This document shows, piece by piece, positions 1-6,295 of a stretch of DNA of 7,409 bases (positions are counted from its first letter, which is position 1; every line of letters starts with the position of its first letter). The stretch is taken from positions 1 to 7,409 of the forward strand of contig DITX01000014.1 in the NCBI GenBank assembly GCA_002422225.1. The letters are read 5' to 3'. The position numbers were made by a program, and so were the translations under genes. The stretch is from Gammaproteobacteria bacterium UBA6173 (GTDB taxonomy: Bacteria > Pseudomonadota > Gammaproteobacteria > Pseudomonadales > Pseudohongiellaceae). Under the pieces are notes generated by a model. It saw nothing but the letters and a program-made list of their open reading frames with translations. It searched no databases and was not told the origin of the DNA.

Positions 1-604
1 TGTCAGGCAACTCGCCCATGTCGCCAACCGTGCGCACATCAAACCCAAAAACCATAGCGATCCCGGTCATGACCACAATACAAATCAGTGGAGACGGTAC
101 GGCTTTGGTCAGGTACGGCAGACCGTAAATGATGGCCAATCCGCCTGCCAGCATTGCGAACACCAAAGGCGTTGCGTTCGCGCCGGTAATTTCGGGAAGT
201 TGCGCCAGAAAAATCAGAATAGCCAGAGCGTTTACAAAGCCGGTGACAACCGAGCGTGACACAAAGCGCATCAGCAGCCCGAGCTTGAAGATCCCCGCGA
301 GTATTTGAAACACACCGGTCAACAGTGTCGCTGCCAGTAGATACTCAAGTCCGTGATCTCTGACCAAGGTCACCATGACCAACGCCATGGCGCCGGTCGC
401 GGCTGAGATCATCCCGGGGCGTCCGCCAACAATGGCGGTAATCACTGCAATACAGAAAGAGGCGTAAAGGCCTACTTTGGGATCAACGCCTGCGATCACC
501 GAGAAGGCGATGGCTTCGGGGATCAAGGCGAGTGCGACCACAATACCGGCCAGCAGATCGCCGCGCACGTTGGACAGCCAGCTCTGTTTAAAAGCATGCA
601 ACAT
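1..604 (-). CDS. SulP-family inorganic anion transporter, N-terminal part (truncated by window edge)
   Basis: The reading frame starts at ATG 604 and stays open for 201 codons to the left edge, so the C-terminal part, including any STAS domain, is not visible. The protein is very hydrophobic. Residues 14-78 carry the typical SulP/SLC26 opening: RGDLLAGIVVALALIPEAIA, then GVDPKVGLYASF (39-50), and GGRPGMISAATGAMALV (60-76), which matches the family's helix 1-3 region. More membrane segments follow at about 88-110, 118-135, 146-163 and 170-188. SulP proteins carry sulfate, bicarbonate or other anions across the inner membrane, usually with Na+ or H+; the substrate cannot be told from this part. 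A modest Shine-Dalgarno (GAGA, 9 nt upstream) precedes the ATG. The gene follows the hydrolase gene in the same direction, but 330 bp and a hairpin lie between them, so it probably has its own promoter. The family call is firm; the exact substrate is unknown. Confidence 0.9.
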   Translation of the reverse strand, partial: MLHAFKQSWLSNVRGDLLAGIVVALALIPEAIAFSVIAGVDPKVGLYASFCIAVITAIVGGRPGMISAATGAMALVMVTLVRDHGLEYLLAATLLTGVFQILAGIFKLGLLMRFVSRSVVTGFVNALAILIFLAQLPEITGANATPLVFAMLAGGLAIIYGLPYLTKAVPSPLICIVVMTGIAMVFGFDVRTVGDMGELPD

Positions 605-699
605 AAAGAGTTTTCTCAAAAAATAAAAAAGATCCAGCACCACCGTGTGACGATGATCAAAAAGCTGGCATTGGAGTTTACGGATTAACAGGCGTTATA

Positions 700-727
700 T
701 ATGGCGGTGGGGCACAACTTATGGCGG
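700..727. repeat. Direct repeat TATGGCGG x2, 20 bp apart
   Basis: The octamer TATGGCGG occurs at 700-707 and again at 720-727, a spacing close to two helical turns. It lies about 100-125 bp upstream of the SulP start codon, where a regulator could bind as a tandem dimer. Two 8-mers this close may also be chance; no known operator is recognised. Confidence 0.3.
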
Positions 728-885
728 ACTGATTGACCACATAACAAAGACTATTCCACTTAAAGGGCTAAGACCTGCTTTGTCGCGATAGCAGGCAATT
801 CAACGTATTTTCAACAGGCGCGCAGTCTAGCAGAGCAAGGTGATGATTAATACCCTTGATTTTGTTCAGTATTAATTCAGGTATC

Positions 886-928
886 TTGTTGTTCAGGCTG
901 ATAAAGCCTTAATGAGCCTGAACAACAA
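886..928 (-). terminator. Perfect 14-bp inverted repeat just past the hydrolase stop codon
   Basis: TTGTTGTTCAGGCT (886-899) and AGCCTGAACAACAA (915-928) are exact reverse complements around a 15-nt loop. The repeat begins 6 nt after the TAA of the hydrolase gene. This position fits a transcription terminator or an mRNA 3'-end stabiliser. However, on the minus strand it is followed by GATACCTG rather than a T-run, and the stem is not GC-rich at its base, so it is not a textbook intrinsic terminator. It might instead be a protein-binding palindrome. Confidence 0.55.
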
Positions 929-934
929 CATAAT

Positions 935-2608
935 TTACAGTGGCTGAGACACAATCGGCAGCACAATCGCTGATGGGCGTGCGCTGTCAAAATAAATGGT
1001 GTTTTGTGCCGTTTTGGCGGGTGTGGTGACATCGTCCAACGCCGCACCGTTATTGGGATTCACCGCAAAACGTGGGTAGTTGCTGGAGGTGACGTGTACG
1101 CCGATGCGATGACCTTTCTCAAAGGTCTGTGCAGTGCTCCACATATTGATGACCAACTTCTCCACGGCGCCCGGTGTCATCAGCTTTACATCCTCCGGGT
1201 TCTGGCCATCACGAAAACGTGCGCGTATCGGGTAATCCAGAATCAGCGCTTCATAACCATCCGGGTAAATATCAACCAGCTTGACCACAAAATCGGTGTC
1301 CAAGGCGTCGGTTGACACGTAAAGCTCCATATCGACATGACCGGCAACCACCGTGTCGTTTTCCAGCACCGGCGTTGCAAAGCGCAGATAGTCCAGCCGC
1401 TCGCCGATGTCACGCTGATCGCGCGGGCCTACGTCAGCGCCCAGATTCTGACCACCCATGGTGGGCACAGGATTGGCGGGATCAAAGGTATAGGCTTTGG
1501 ATGCCTGAGACGCAGCAGGCGGCGTGGTGGCCAGACTCATATCCGCTTGCAGGTAAAACCGGGTTTCATTGGATGCTGGCGGCCAGCTGTCCATGTGAAT
1601 CACGCGGTTGTGCGGTGACACAGCACCTTTGCGTGCAGAGCCCATCATATAAATACTGACGGGTGGTTCATCCATGATGCCGTTATCGATGCCTTTGAGC
1701 CAGTGATCCCACCAGCGCATCTGCTGTTCGATGTCGCCGTTGATAAAACCACCACCAGGATATTCCAGATCACCTTGCAGCGTACCGTGGCCAAACGCAC
1801 CCATAAACAGTTTTTGTTTGCCGCGCGCGGCCGGATGGCCTTCATTCTGCAAATACACAAAGTTAAACAGCGAACCTTCCGCATAAATGTCATGCCAGCC
1901 ACCCACGTTGTACACAGGAATCTGCACATTGTGACGATGGAACAGGAAGTCGGTGGCGCGCCACTGCTCGTCGAGCACAGCGCGGGCGCGATAGGCGTTG
2001 ATCATGCTCTCACTCACACCTTGTCCGCGTAACCAACCGCCGGAATGGCTCTCTTTAAACACGCCACCTACAAATCGTGAACGGTAAAACAGACTGTCCG
2101 GTGCCACCGTCACATAGGCGGCGGTCAAATGTGGTGGGGCAGACGCCGCCGCCAGATTCGAGGTAATTCCGGGCGCTGAGGTGCCAAAGATGCCGATTTT
2201 GCCATTGCTGAATGCTTGCGCTGCGATCCATTCCACGGTGTCGTAACCGTCTTCGATATCGGTTTCAAACGGGCGGTTTTCACCTTCAGAGTCGTAACGA
2301 CCACGCACATCCTGAGAAACCAGCGCGTAGCCGCGCTCGTTGTACAGGGCAACGCTGTTATCAACACCGTCTTTGTCATACGGTGTACGCGTCAGCACCA
2401 CCGGAAACGGGCCATCGCCCTCAGGCAAATAAATGTTGGTGGCCAGATTCACGCCATCACGCATTGGCACCATCACTATCTGTTTATTGGCTGGCACCGT
2501 TTGCGCCCAGGCGCTGTTCCCTATGGATACCAGACACATCAACCCAATCAGCATCAACGCCAAGTATGATGGCGCGGTTTTAAATCTGGTGTACAGTGCA
2601 GATGTCAT
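935..2608 (-). CDS. Exported CocE/NonD-type hydrolase (peptidase S15 family)
   Basis: The 557-residue protein begins with a Sec signal peptide: basic start, hydrophobic core about 14-30, likely cleavage after AWA (residue 35). It therefore acts in the periplasm or outside the cell. Residues 40-305 are the alpha/beta-hydrolase domain of the X-Pro dipeptidyl-peptidase S15 / cocaine esterase group. Y77 in RTPYDKD sits where the family has its oxyanion-hole tyrosine. The probable catalytic triad is S144 (GTSAPG elbow), D240 (VGGWHDIY) and H274 (GAFGHG). WWDHWLKGIDNG (about 299-310) marks the domain end. The C-terminal jelly-roll PepX_C domain shows the family phrases DTDFVVKLVDIYPDG and SSNYPRFAVNPN. 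Relatives hydrolyse ester or amide bonds, such as acyl esters and beta-lactam side chains; the substrate here cannot be named. A good ribosome site (AGAGG, 6 nt before ATG) supports the start. The gene is divergent from the kinase gene. Confidence 0.92.
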   Translation of the reverse strand: MTSALYTRFKTAPSYLALMLIGLMCLVSIGNSAWAQTVPANKQIVMVPMRDGVNLATNIYLPEGDGPFPVVLTRTPYDKDGVDNSVALYNERGYALVSQDVRGRYDSEGENRPFETDIEDGYDTVEWIAAQAFSNGKIGIFGTSAPGITSNLAAASAPPHLTAAYVTVAPDSLFYRSRFVGGVFKESHSGGWLRGQGVSESMINAYRARAVLDEQWRATDFLFHRHNVQIPVYNVGGWHDIYAEGSLFNFVYLQNEGHPAARGKQKLFMGAFGHGTLQGDLEYPGGGFINGDIEQQMRWWDHWLKGIDNGIMDEPPVSIYMMGSARKGAVSPHNRVIHMDSWPPASNETRFYLQADMSLATTPPAASQASKAYTFDPANPVPTMGGQNLGADVGPRDQRDIGERLDYLRFATPVLENDTVVAGHVDMELYVSTDALDTDFVVKLVDIYPDGYEALILDYPIRARFRDGQNPEDVKLMTPGAVEKLVINMWSTAQTFEKGHRIGVHVTSSNYPRFAVNPNNGAALDDVTTPAKTAQNTIYFDSARPSAIVLPIVSQPL

Positions 2609-2676
2609 GTCAGACCTCTTTCATTGTTATTAACGGTGTCGATCAAGTTCTGATAGTAGAGATCATAAAACACAGC
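2609..2676. promoter_or_regulatory. Short divergent intergenic region
   Basis: Only 68 bp separate the divergent start codons of the hydrolase (2608) and the kinase (2677). Promoters for both genes must lie here or reach into the neighbouring coding ends. The sequence is AT-rich, but I found no -35/-10 pair good enough to name. The AGAGG site for the hydrolase is at its left end; the kinase has only a weak AGAG at about 2658-2662. Confidence 0.4.
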
Positions 2677-3606
2677 ATGTCAAAGCCACATTCTTCACAG
2701 CAACTTATTCAACAATTCATCCTGCAGTTCATCAGAGACGAGCAGTTGCCTGCCGACTTTGAGACTGTCGCCAATGACTATTTTTTGCCGCTGGCAGACT
2801 ACATCACCCAATGTCTTCAGCGTCGGCAGCAGACACTTGTGGTTGGGATCAATGGCGCGCAAGGCACCGGCAAATCCACCTTGTCCGAACTGCTAAAACG
2901 GCTGTTACAGGCCAGACACTTGCAATGTGTCGTGTTCTCGATTGATGACCTTTATCTGACCCGGGCCGAGCGCGCTACTCTTGCCCGCAACATTCACCCC
3001 TTGCTGCAAACGCGTGGCGTGCCCGGTACTCATGATCTGGCCATGGGCATGAACTTGCTGGCAGCACTCAAGGCGGCTGACTCAGGCTCACACATCGCCA
3101 TTCCGCGCTTTGACAAGGCCACAGATGATCGCTGCCCCGAGCCGCATTGGCCCATTCACTCTGGGCCAGTGGATGTCATCATTGTCGAAGGCTGGTGCGT
3201 GGGTGCGCCGACGGCCGTGTTATCCGGTGAACCGATCAATACGCTTGAGCAAGCGCATGATGCCGACGGACGCTGGCGCGCCTTTATCGAAACCCAACTG
3301 GTGGAATATCAACAGTTGTTCGCTCAGATAGACACATTGCTCATGTTAAAAGCGCCGTCCATGGAAAGTGTGATTGAGTGGCGCACGCTGCAGGAGCAGA
3401 AGCTGCGGGCCAGAACGCAGGCTGACGCCCCTGACGCCATGATGAACAAGGCGCAATTACACTGGTTCATCATGCATTACGAACGTCTGACGCGCATGAT
3501 GCTCGACATATTGCCTGAGCGGGCAGATGTGGTATTTGATCTGGATAATGAGCACCGCATTGTGAATGCCCGTTACCAGGTACACCATGACCTAGGTCAT
3601 GTTTGA
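2677..3606 (+). CDS. P-loop kinase of the D-glycerate 3-kinase family
   Basis: The 309-residue cytoplasmic protein is a single P-loop kinase. The Walker A loop is GAQGTGKS (residues 60-67, K66 binding phosphate). A conserved SIDDLYLT segment follows at 88-95, then RGVPGTHDL (113-121), IPRFDKATDDR (142-152) and the Walker-B-like VIIVEGWCVG (167-176). This order is typical of the bacterial/plant/yeast family that includes plant GLYK and yeast Tda10. Plant GLYK turns D-glycerate and ATP into 3-phosphoglycerate, a step that returns glycerate to central metabolism. The family match is strong, but the substrate is inferred only from relatives. The frame is open from an ATG at 2596, which would overlap the divergent hydrolase gene; the ATG at 2677 gives the usual N-terminus and is preferred, although its ribosome site is weak. 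The gene meets the DedA gene tail to tail with no gap. Confidence 0.85.
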   Translation: MSKPHSSQQLIQQFILQFIRDEQLPADFETVANDYFLPLADYITQCLQRRQQTLVVGINGAQGTGKSTLSELLKRLLQARHLQCVVFSIDDLYLTRAERATLARNIHPLLQTRGVPGTHDLAMGMNLLAALKAADSGSHIAIPRFDKATDDRCPEPHWPIHSGPVDVIIVEGWCVGAPTAVLSGEPINTLEQAHDADGRWRAFIETQLVEYQQLFAQIDTLLMLKAPSMESVIEWRTLQEQKLRARTQADAPDAMMNKAQLHWFIMHYERLTRMMLDILPERADVVFDLDNEHRIVNARYQVHHDLGHV

Positions 3607-4218
3607 TCACTCATGTTTGCCATGCCGCCAGCGCCAGATAAGGGCAGCGCCTAGCTCAACAACGATCAGTACCACCAACACCTGAACTGCCAGTGTTGAG
3701 GCATTGGCATCGGGTGAGAAATCCTCGGCGACATAACCCACACCAATGAATAGGCAGTTCCACAGCAAAATGCCCGCAAAGGTCGCCAACGCAAACACTT
3801 TGGCTTGTGCATGAAACAATCCGGCGATGATGGGTGATATCAGCCGGATGGTCGGGATCAACTGCATACCAAATGCCAACGTACGTTGGTTGGCGCGAAA
3901 GGAAACCACTGCGCGATCCACTCTGGCCTGTGACAGACCTACCCAGCGTCCTACCCAATATAAAAAGCGGTAGCTGCGCTCTTCACTCAAAGACACCGCT
4001 AAACCGTAAAACACCAAACAGCCCGTGACGCTGCCGGTGACTGTGCCTGTTATCGCGGCCAATGCAGACCATTCACCATTGCCCGCTGCGATGCCGATCG
4101 CGACCAACACGCCGTACGAAGGCAAAAGCGGAATAAAACGCTCCGCAAGGCCCAGCGCCAGCAGGCCAAATATGCCGTAGTCGGCGATCCATTCAATGAT
4201 ATTGCCAAGCGGGTCCAT
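3607..4218 (-). CDS. DedA/VTT-family inner-membrane protein
   Basis: The 203-residue protein is mostly hydrophobic and shows the DedA (SNARE-associated/VTT) layout. An amphipathic start and helix at about 12-25 lead to the re-entrant region with E26 and LAERFIPLLPSYG (24-36). A small-residue-rich helix lies at 50-75. The signature loop Q119-L-I-P122-T-I-R125-L-I-S-P129 followed by AG (132-133) comes next, then helices at about 138-163 and 176-196 and a basic tail. DedA proteins take part in flipping undecaprenyl phosphate or phospholipids and in keeping proton-motive force and envelope integrity; which of these applies here is unknown. The first arginine common in the family's FxxR-x-x-P motif is a glutamine (Q119) here, while R125 is kept. 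A GAGA lies 9 nt before the ATG. A terminator upstream isolates the gene from the pilin transcript, so it likely has its own promoter within 4219-4325. Confidence 0.85.
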   Translation of the reverse strand: MDPLGNIIEWIADYGIFGLLALGLAERFIPLLPSYGVLVAIGIAAGNGEWSALAAITGTVTGSVTGCLVFYGLAVSLSEERSYRFLYWVGRWVGLSQARVDRAVVSFRANQRTLAFGMQLIPTIRLISPIIAGLFHAQAKVFALATFAGILLWNCLFIGVGYVAEDFSPDANASTLAVQVLVVLIVVELGAALIWRWRHGKHE

Positions 4219-4325
4219 GACGGGGGTTCTCTGTGCTGTCCGGGTTGGTGTGAAGAATGCGACAGGATGCTACCGGAAGGCAACCAAGCCATCCAGTGCC
4301 GTTAGTTTGCTTTTGGATTTCAGGC

Positions 4326-4357
4326 AAAAAAAAGCCCCGCGGAGCGGGGCTTTTTTT
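4326..4357 (-). terminator. Strong intrinsic terminator after the prepilin gene
   Basis: GCCCCGC (4334-4340) and GCGGGGC (4344-4350) form a perfect 7-bp GC stem around a GGA loop. An A-run (4326-4333) and a T-run (4351-4357) flank it, so it can end transcription in either direction. It lies about 34 nt past the stop codon of the minus-strand prepilin gene and upstream of DedA, so its natural role is to close the pilin transcript. No plus-strand gene ends here. Confidence 0.93.
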
Positions 4358-4390
4358 AAATTAAGTCAAAAAGCTAGTGTGTAAGCAGTA

Positions 4391-5089
4391 TTACAGGGTT
4401 ATGCATACTGTGAACACAGTTGCTTCAGAATATACGTTGTTGGGATTGGCAGTAGGTACTGCCTGTTGAGCTAACAGTCCAGTAACAGCGCGAACTCGGC
4501 CGGTATGATTCAAACCATCGTCAAGGCGATTGTCAATTGCTTGCGCTGCGCTAGCAGGTACGTTATTCATACATACCTTGTTAGTTCCGACGGGAAGAGC
4601 AAAAACTTCGAGACCAGTCACAGCTATACCGCCACCCCAAGGACTAACAGGTAGAGTTGCTGCTACAGCTGCTGCTGGATCGCCGCTTATAAACCCAGCA
4701 GCACGCAAATGCTGCCAGAATCCCAATACTTCAGTTGCAGGTGTAGTAAACAACGCAGCAGTGCCCACTGCTGGAGCAGCGCCACCTATGAGTCCATCAC
4801 GATTACCAAACTGCGTGACAGTGGCCCATGCACCACCTCGTGCTTGCAGGGCTGCCAAGTTGGCGGCACCGTCGTCTCCTGGCAGACGATTGTAACGATC
4901 CTGGTAAGCTGTAACGGCAGACCGTAAACCATTAACTTCGTTTATCGCGCTGCGTACACGAGAGTTCTCAATCAGTTGCTGTCCCTGCAGAACACCACCC
5001 AGCAGCAGGCCTACAATAACCAATACAATCGCGATTTCCACCAAGGTGAAGCCGCGTTGTTTTGCTGCGATTCCAGAAATTTGTTTCAT
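4391..5089 (-). CDS. Prepilin-type protein (type IV/II pseudopilin)
   Basis: The 232-residue protein starts with a short basic leader of 13 residues ending RG, then FTLVEIAIVLVIVGLLLGGV. This is the class III signal cut by a prepilin peptidase between G13 and F14, followed by N-methylation. E18 is the conserved glutamate at position +5 of the mature protein. The hydrophobic helix (14-34) continues into an amphipathic stretch with AYQDRYNRLPGDDGAA (61-76), a phrase seen in pilin-like proteins of proteobacteria. The rest is rich in Ala, Gly and Thr. The only two cysteines, C173 and C229, could form the C-terminal disulphide loop common in pilins. A good ribosome site (GAGG, 8 nt before ATG) and a nearby promoter are present. 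Codons end in A or T more often than in the neighbouring genes. Whether it is a major pilin, a minor pilin or a secretion pseudopilin cannot be decided here. Confidence 0.9.
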   Translation of the reverse strand: MKQISGIAAKQRGFTLVEIAIVLVIVGLLLGGVLQGQQLIENSRVRSAINEVNGLRSAVTAYQDRYNRLPGDDGAANLAALQARGGAWATVTQFGNRDGLIGGAAPAVGTAALFTTPATEVLGFWQHLRAAGFISGDPAAAVAATLPVSPWGGGIAVTGLEVFALPVGTNKVCMNNVPASAAQAIDNRLDDGLNHTGRVRAVTGLLAQQAVPTANPNNVYSEATVFTVCITL

Positions 5090-5152
5090 TTGTTGAGCCT
5101 CAAAAAAATTAATATGTATCGCTGAAAACTTCTAACTTCAGCCGACAGTGTC

Positions 5153-5197
5153 AATATACTGACGCTTGAGCGTGGCTGCAATATGTAGGTTTTTTTT
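5153..5197 (-). promoter_or_regulatory. Candidate sigma70-type promoter for the prepilin gene, with upstream A-tract and internal palindrome
   Basis: Reading the minus strand, TTGCAG (5181-5176) and TATATT (5158-5153) are separated by exactly 17 bp. An A8 run (5197-5190) lies 8 nt upstream of the -35, where an UP element would be. The -10 matches 5 of 6 consensus bases, the -35 only 3 of 6. The inferred start of transcription is near 5146, giving a leader of about 57 nt. The spacer holds the palindrome ACGCT-CA-AGCGT (5173-5162 on the minus strand), which might be an operator or a response-regulator site. No sigma54-type GG-N10-GC site was found. Confidence 0.45.
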
Positions 5198-5209
5198 ACA
5201 CACGCAGTC

Positions 5210-6295
5210 TCAGAACAGTGGGATGGTTTCGGGTCGGCCGGATAAGGGTAACGACAATGTAAATGCCAGTGGGGCATCGGCTGGCGCTGTTAATGCCAGG
5301 CTACCGCCCCAGCTGCGGCTGATCTCGCGCGCCTGATATAAACCTACGCCGCGGCCGCGACTATGTTCGCTCCAGAACGGTTCAAACAACCGCTCAGGCC
5401 AAGCACATGGTGCGCCATTTTGATCGGTCATCTCGCAAACAGCCATGCCATCCTGTTGGCGAATATGTATGTGCAGGCTTGGTTGGTTTTGGGTCGATAG
5501 CGCCAGTTGGTGATAATTGCCTAGCAGGTTATCAATGATGCTGTGCAGCGCGTCATCAGCTATCTCCACACACGCGTTGCCTTCAATTAATCCATGCAGC
5601 TCGTGCACCGTTAATGCTTCCTGCAAGAACACGCGCAAATCAATGACACGACTTTGACTACGAGTGCCGCCATCAGTAATTTTTGCAAGAATCAAATTGG
5701 CACGATCACGCAAGGCGGGAATACTGCGCTCCATCAAGGGCAGCAATTTTTTTTCGCGGTCCGGCGTCTGTATCTGCAATTGTTCTGCCATCAGGTTCAA
5801 CAACTGCAGCATATTTTTAATGTCGTGCTGTAGGAAAACTGTCATACGCGCGGATTGTTCAAAGGTCGCGTGCACAGATCCGAGTTTGATCCACATATCC
5901 ATGCGTAACAGCAGGAAAAAGCTTTGTGCCAGATTCTGACTGAAATAGCGTCGCTCCCAGCGGTTTTTTGCCATATAAAGTTTCACTGTCAGATTGATAC
6001 TTTGTGCTTCAAAACTTTGTTCAACCAGGTAAGGGGTGACGTGGCCATCCAGTTTTTCCAGCCGGGTACCAAACCAGTCCAGTGCCCAATGCATGCCTAA
6101 AAAACCACCCGCTGCTAGCGTTGGCCAACTGTCCCGCAACAGATCAGGCAGATCAAAATGTAACTGCTCATTCAGCAATATCAATTCACGGGTGCGGGCC
6201 GCTTGGTTGCGTGCCTGCCGCAGTAACCAGCCAACAACGGCCAGAATGGTCGCCCCAACCAGAATAAAATAAGGATATAGCGCATCAGGCGTCAC
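5210..6295 (-). CDS. Membrane-anchored sensor histidine kinase
   Basis: The 361-residue protein has one N-terminal membrane helix (about 8-25) and a middle region (about 30-150) in which I recognise no named sensor domain. The kinase core follows. The phosphoacceptor box is FLQHDIKNMLQLL with H157, of the HD[IL]KN type also seen in PrsK-like kinases. The N-box is IIDNLLGN (253-260), the F-box LFEPFWS (303-309) and the G2 box GRGVGLY (314-320). The G1 box is reduced to DQNG (291-294) instead of DxGxG. The kinase should autophosphorylate H157 and pass phosphate to the regulator encoded just upstream. The start codon is GTG (6295), lying 11 nt inside the regulator gene with GGA 7 nt before it, so translation is coupled. 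Its stop is 120 bp before the prepilin gene. The family call is firm; the signal sensed is unknown. Confidence 0.88.
   Translation of the reverse strand: MTPDALYPYFILVGATILAVVGWLLRQARNQAARTRELILLNEQLHFDLPDLLRDSWPTLAAGGFLGMHWALDWFGTRLEKLDGHVTPYLVEQSFEAQSINLTVKLYMAKNRWERRYFSQNLAQSFFLLLRMDMWIKLGSVHATFEQSARMTVFLQHDIKNMLQLLNLMAEQLQIQTPDREKKLLPLMERSIPALRDRANLILAKITDGGTRSQSRVIDLRVFLQEALTVHELHGLIEGNACVEIADDALHSIIDNLLGNYHQLALSTQNQPSLHIHIRQQDGMAVCEMTDQNGAPCAWPERLFEPFWSEHSRGRGVGLYQAREISRSWGGSLALTAPADAPLAFTLSLPLSGRPETIPLF

Larger units (their letters stand above)
605..934. other. Non-coding gap between hydrolase and SulP genes
   Basis: I see no convincing gene in these 330 bases. The stretch must hold the SulP promoter (reading leftwards) and the end of the hydrolase transcript. 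It contains an 8-bp direct repeat TATGGCGG at 700-707 and 720-727, three copies of the octamer TTGTTCAG (862-869, 889-896 and inverted at 918-925), and a perfect 14-bp hairpin at 886-928. I could not pick out a -35/-10 pair with acceptable spacing for SulP. Confidence 0.6.

Noticed and set aside
774..795. Inverted repeat CCTGCT / AGCAGG with a 10-nt loop
   Set aside because: The stem is only 6 bp and is not next to a gene end or a T-run, so it is likely chance.
1312..1659. Plus-strand open frames opposite the hydrolase gene
   Set aside because: The hydrolase has a full family match, signal peptide and ribosome site on the other strand. These frames are its shadows.
2596..2676. A 27-codon N-terminal extension of the kinase, starting at the ATG at 2596
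   Set aside because: It would overlap the start of the divergent hydrolase gene, has no ribosome site, and adds residues not needed for the kinase fold. The ATG at 2677 is preferred.
4196..4384. Plus-strand open frame running through the terminator
   Set aside because: It spans the intrinsic terminator hairpin, has no ribosome site and encodes a basic, unrecognisable peptide.
4530..4895. Plus-strand open frame opposite the prepilin gene
   Set aside because: It is antisense to a well-supported prepilin with leader motif and ribosome site. The product is low-complexity Ala/Pro/Arg and resembles no protein.
5149..5154. Consensus -35 TTGACA on the minus strand upstream of the prepilin gene
   Set aside because: No acceptable -10 lies 16-18 bp downstream (AAGTTT or similar). 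The TTGCAG/TATATT pair with 17-bp spacing and an upstream A-tract fits better, although its -35 is weaker.
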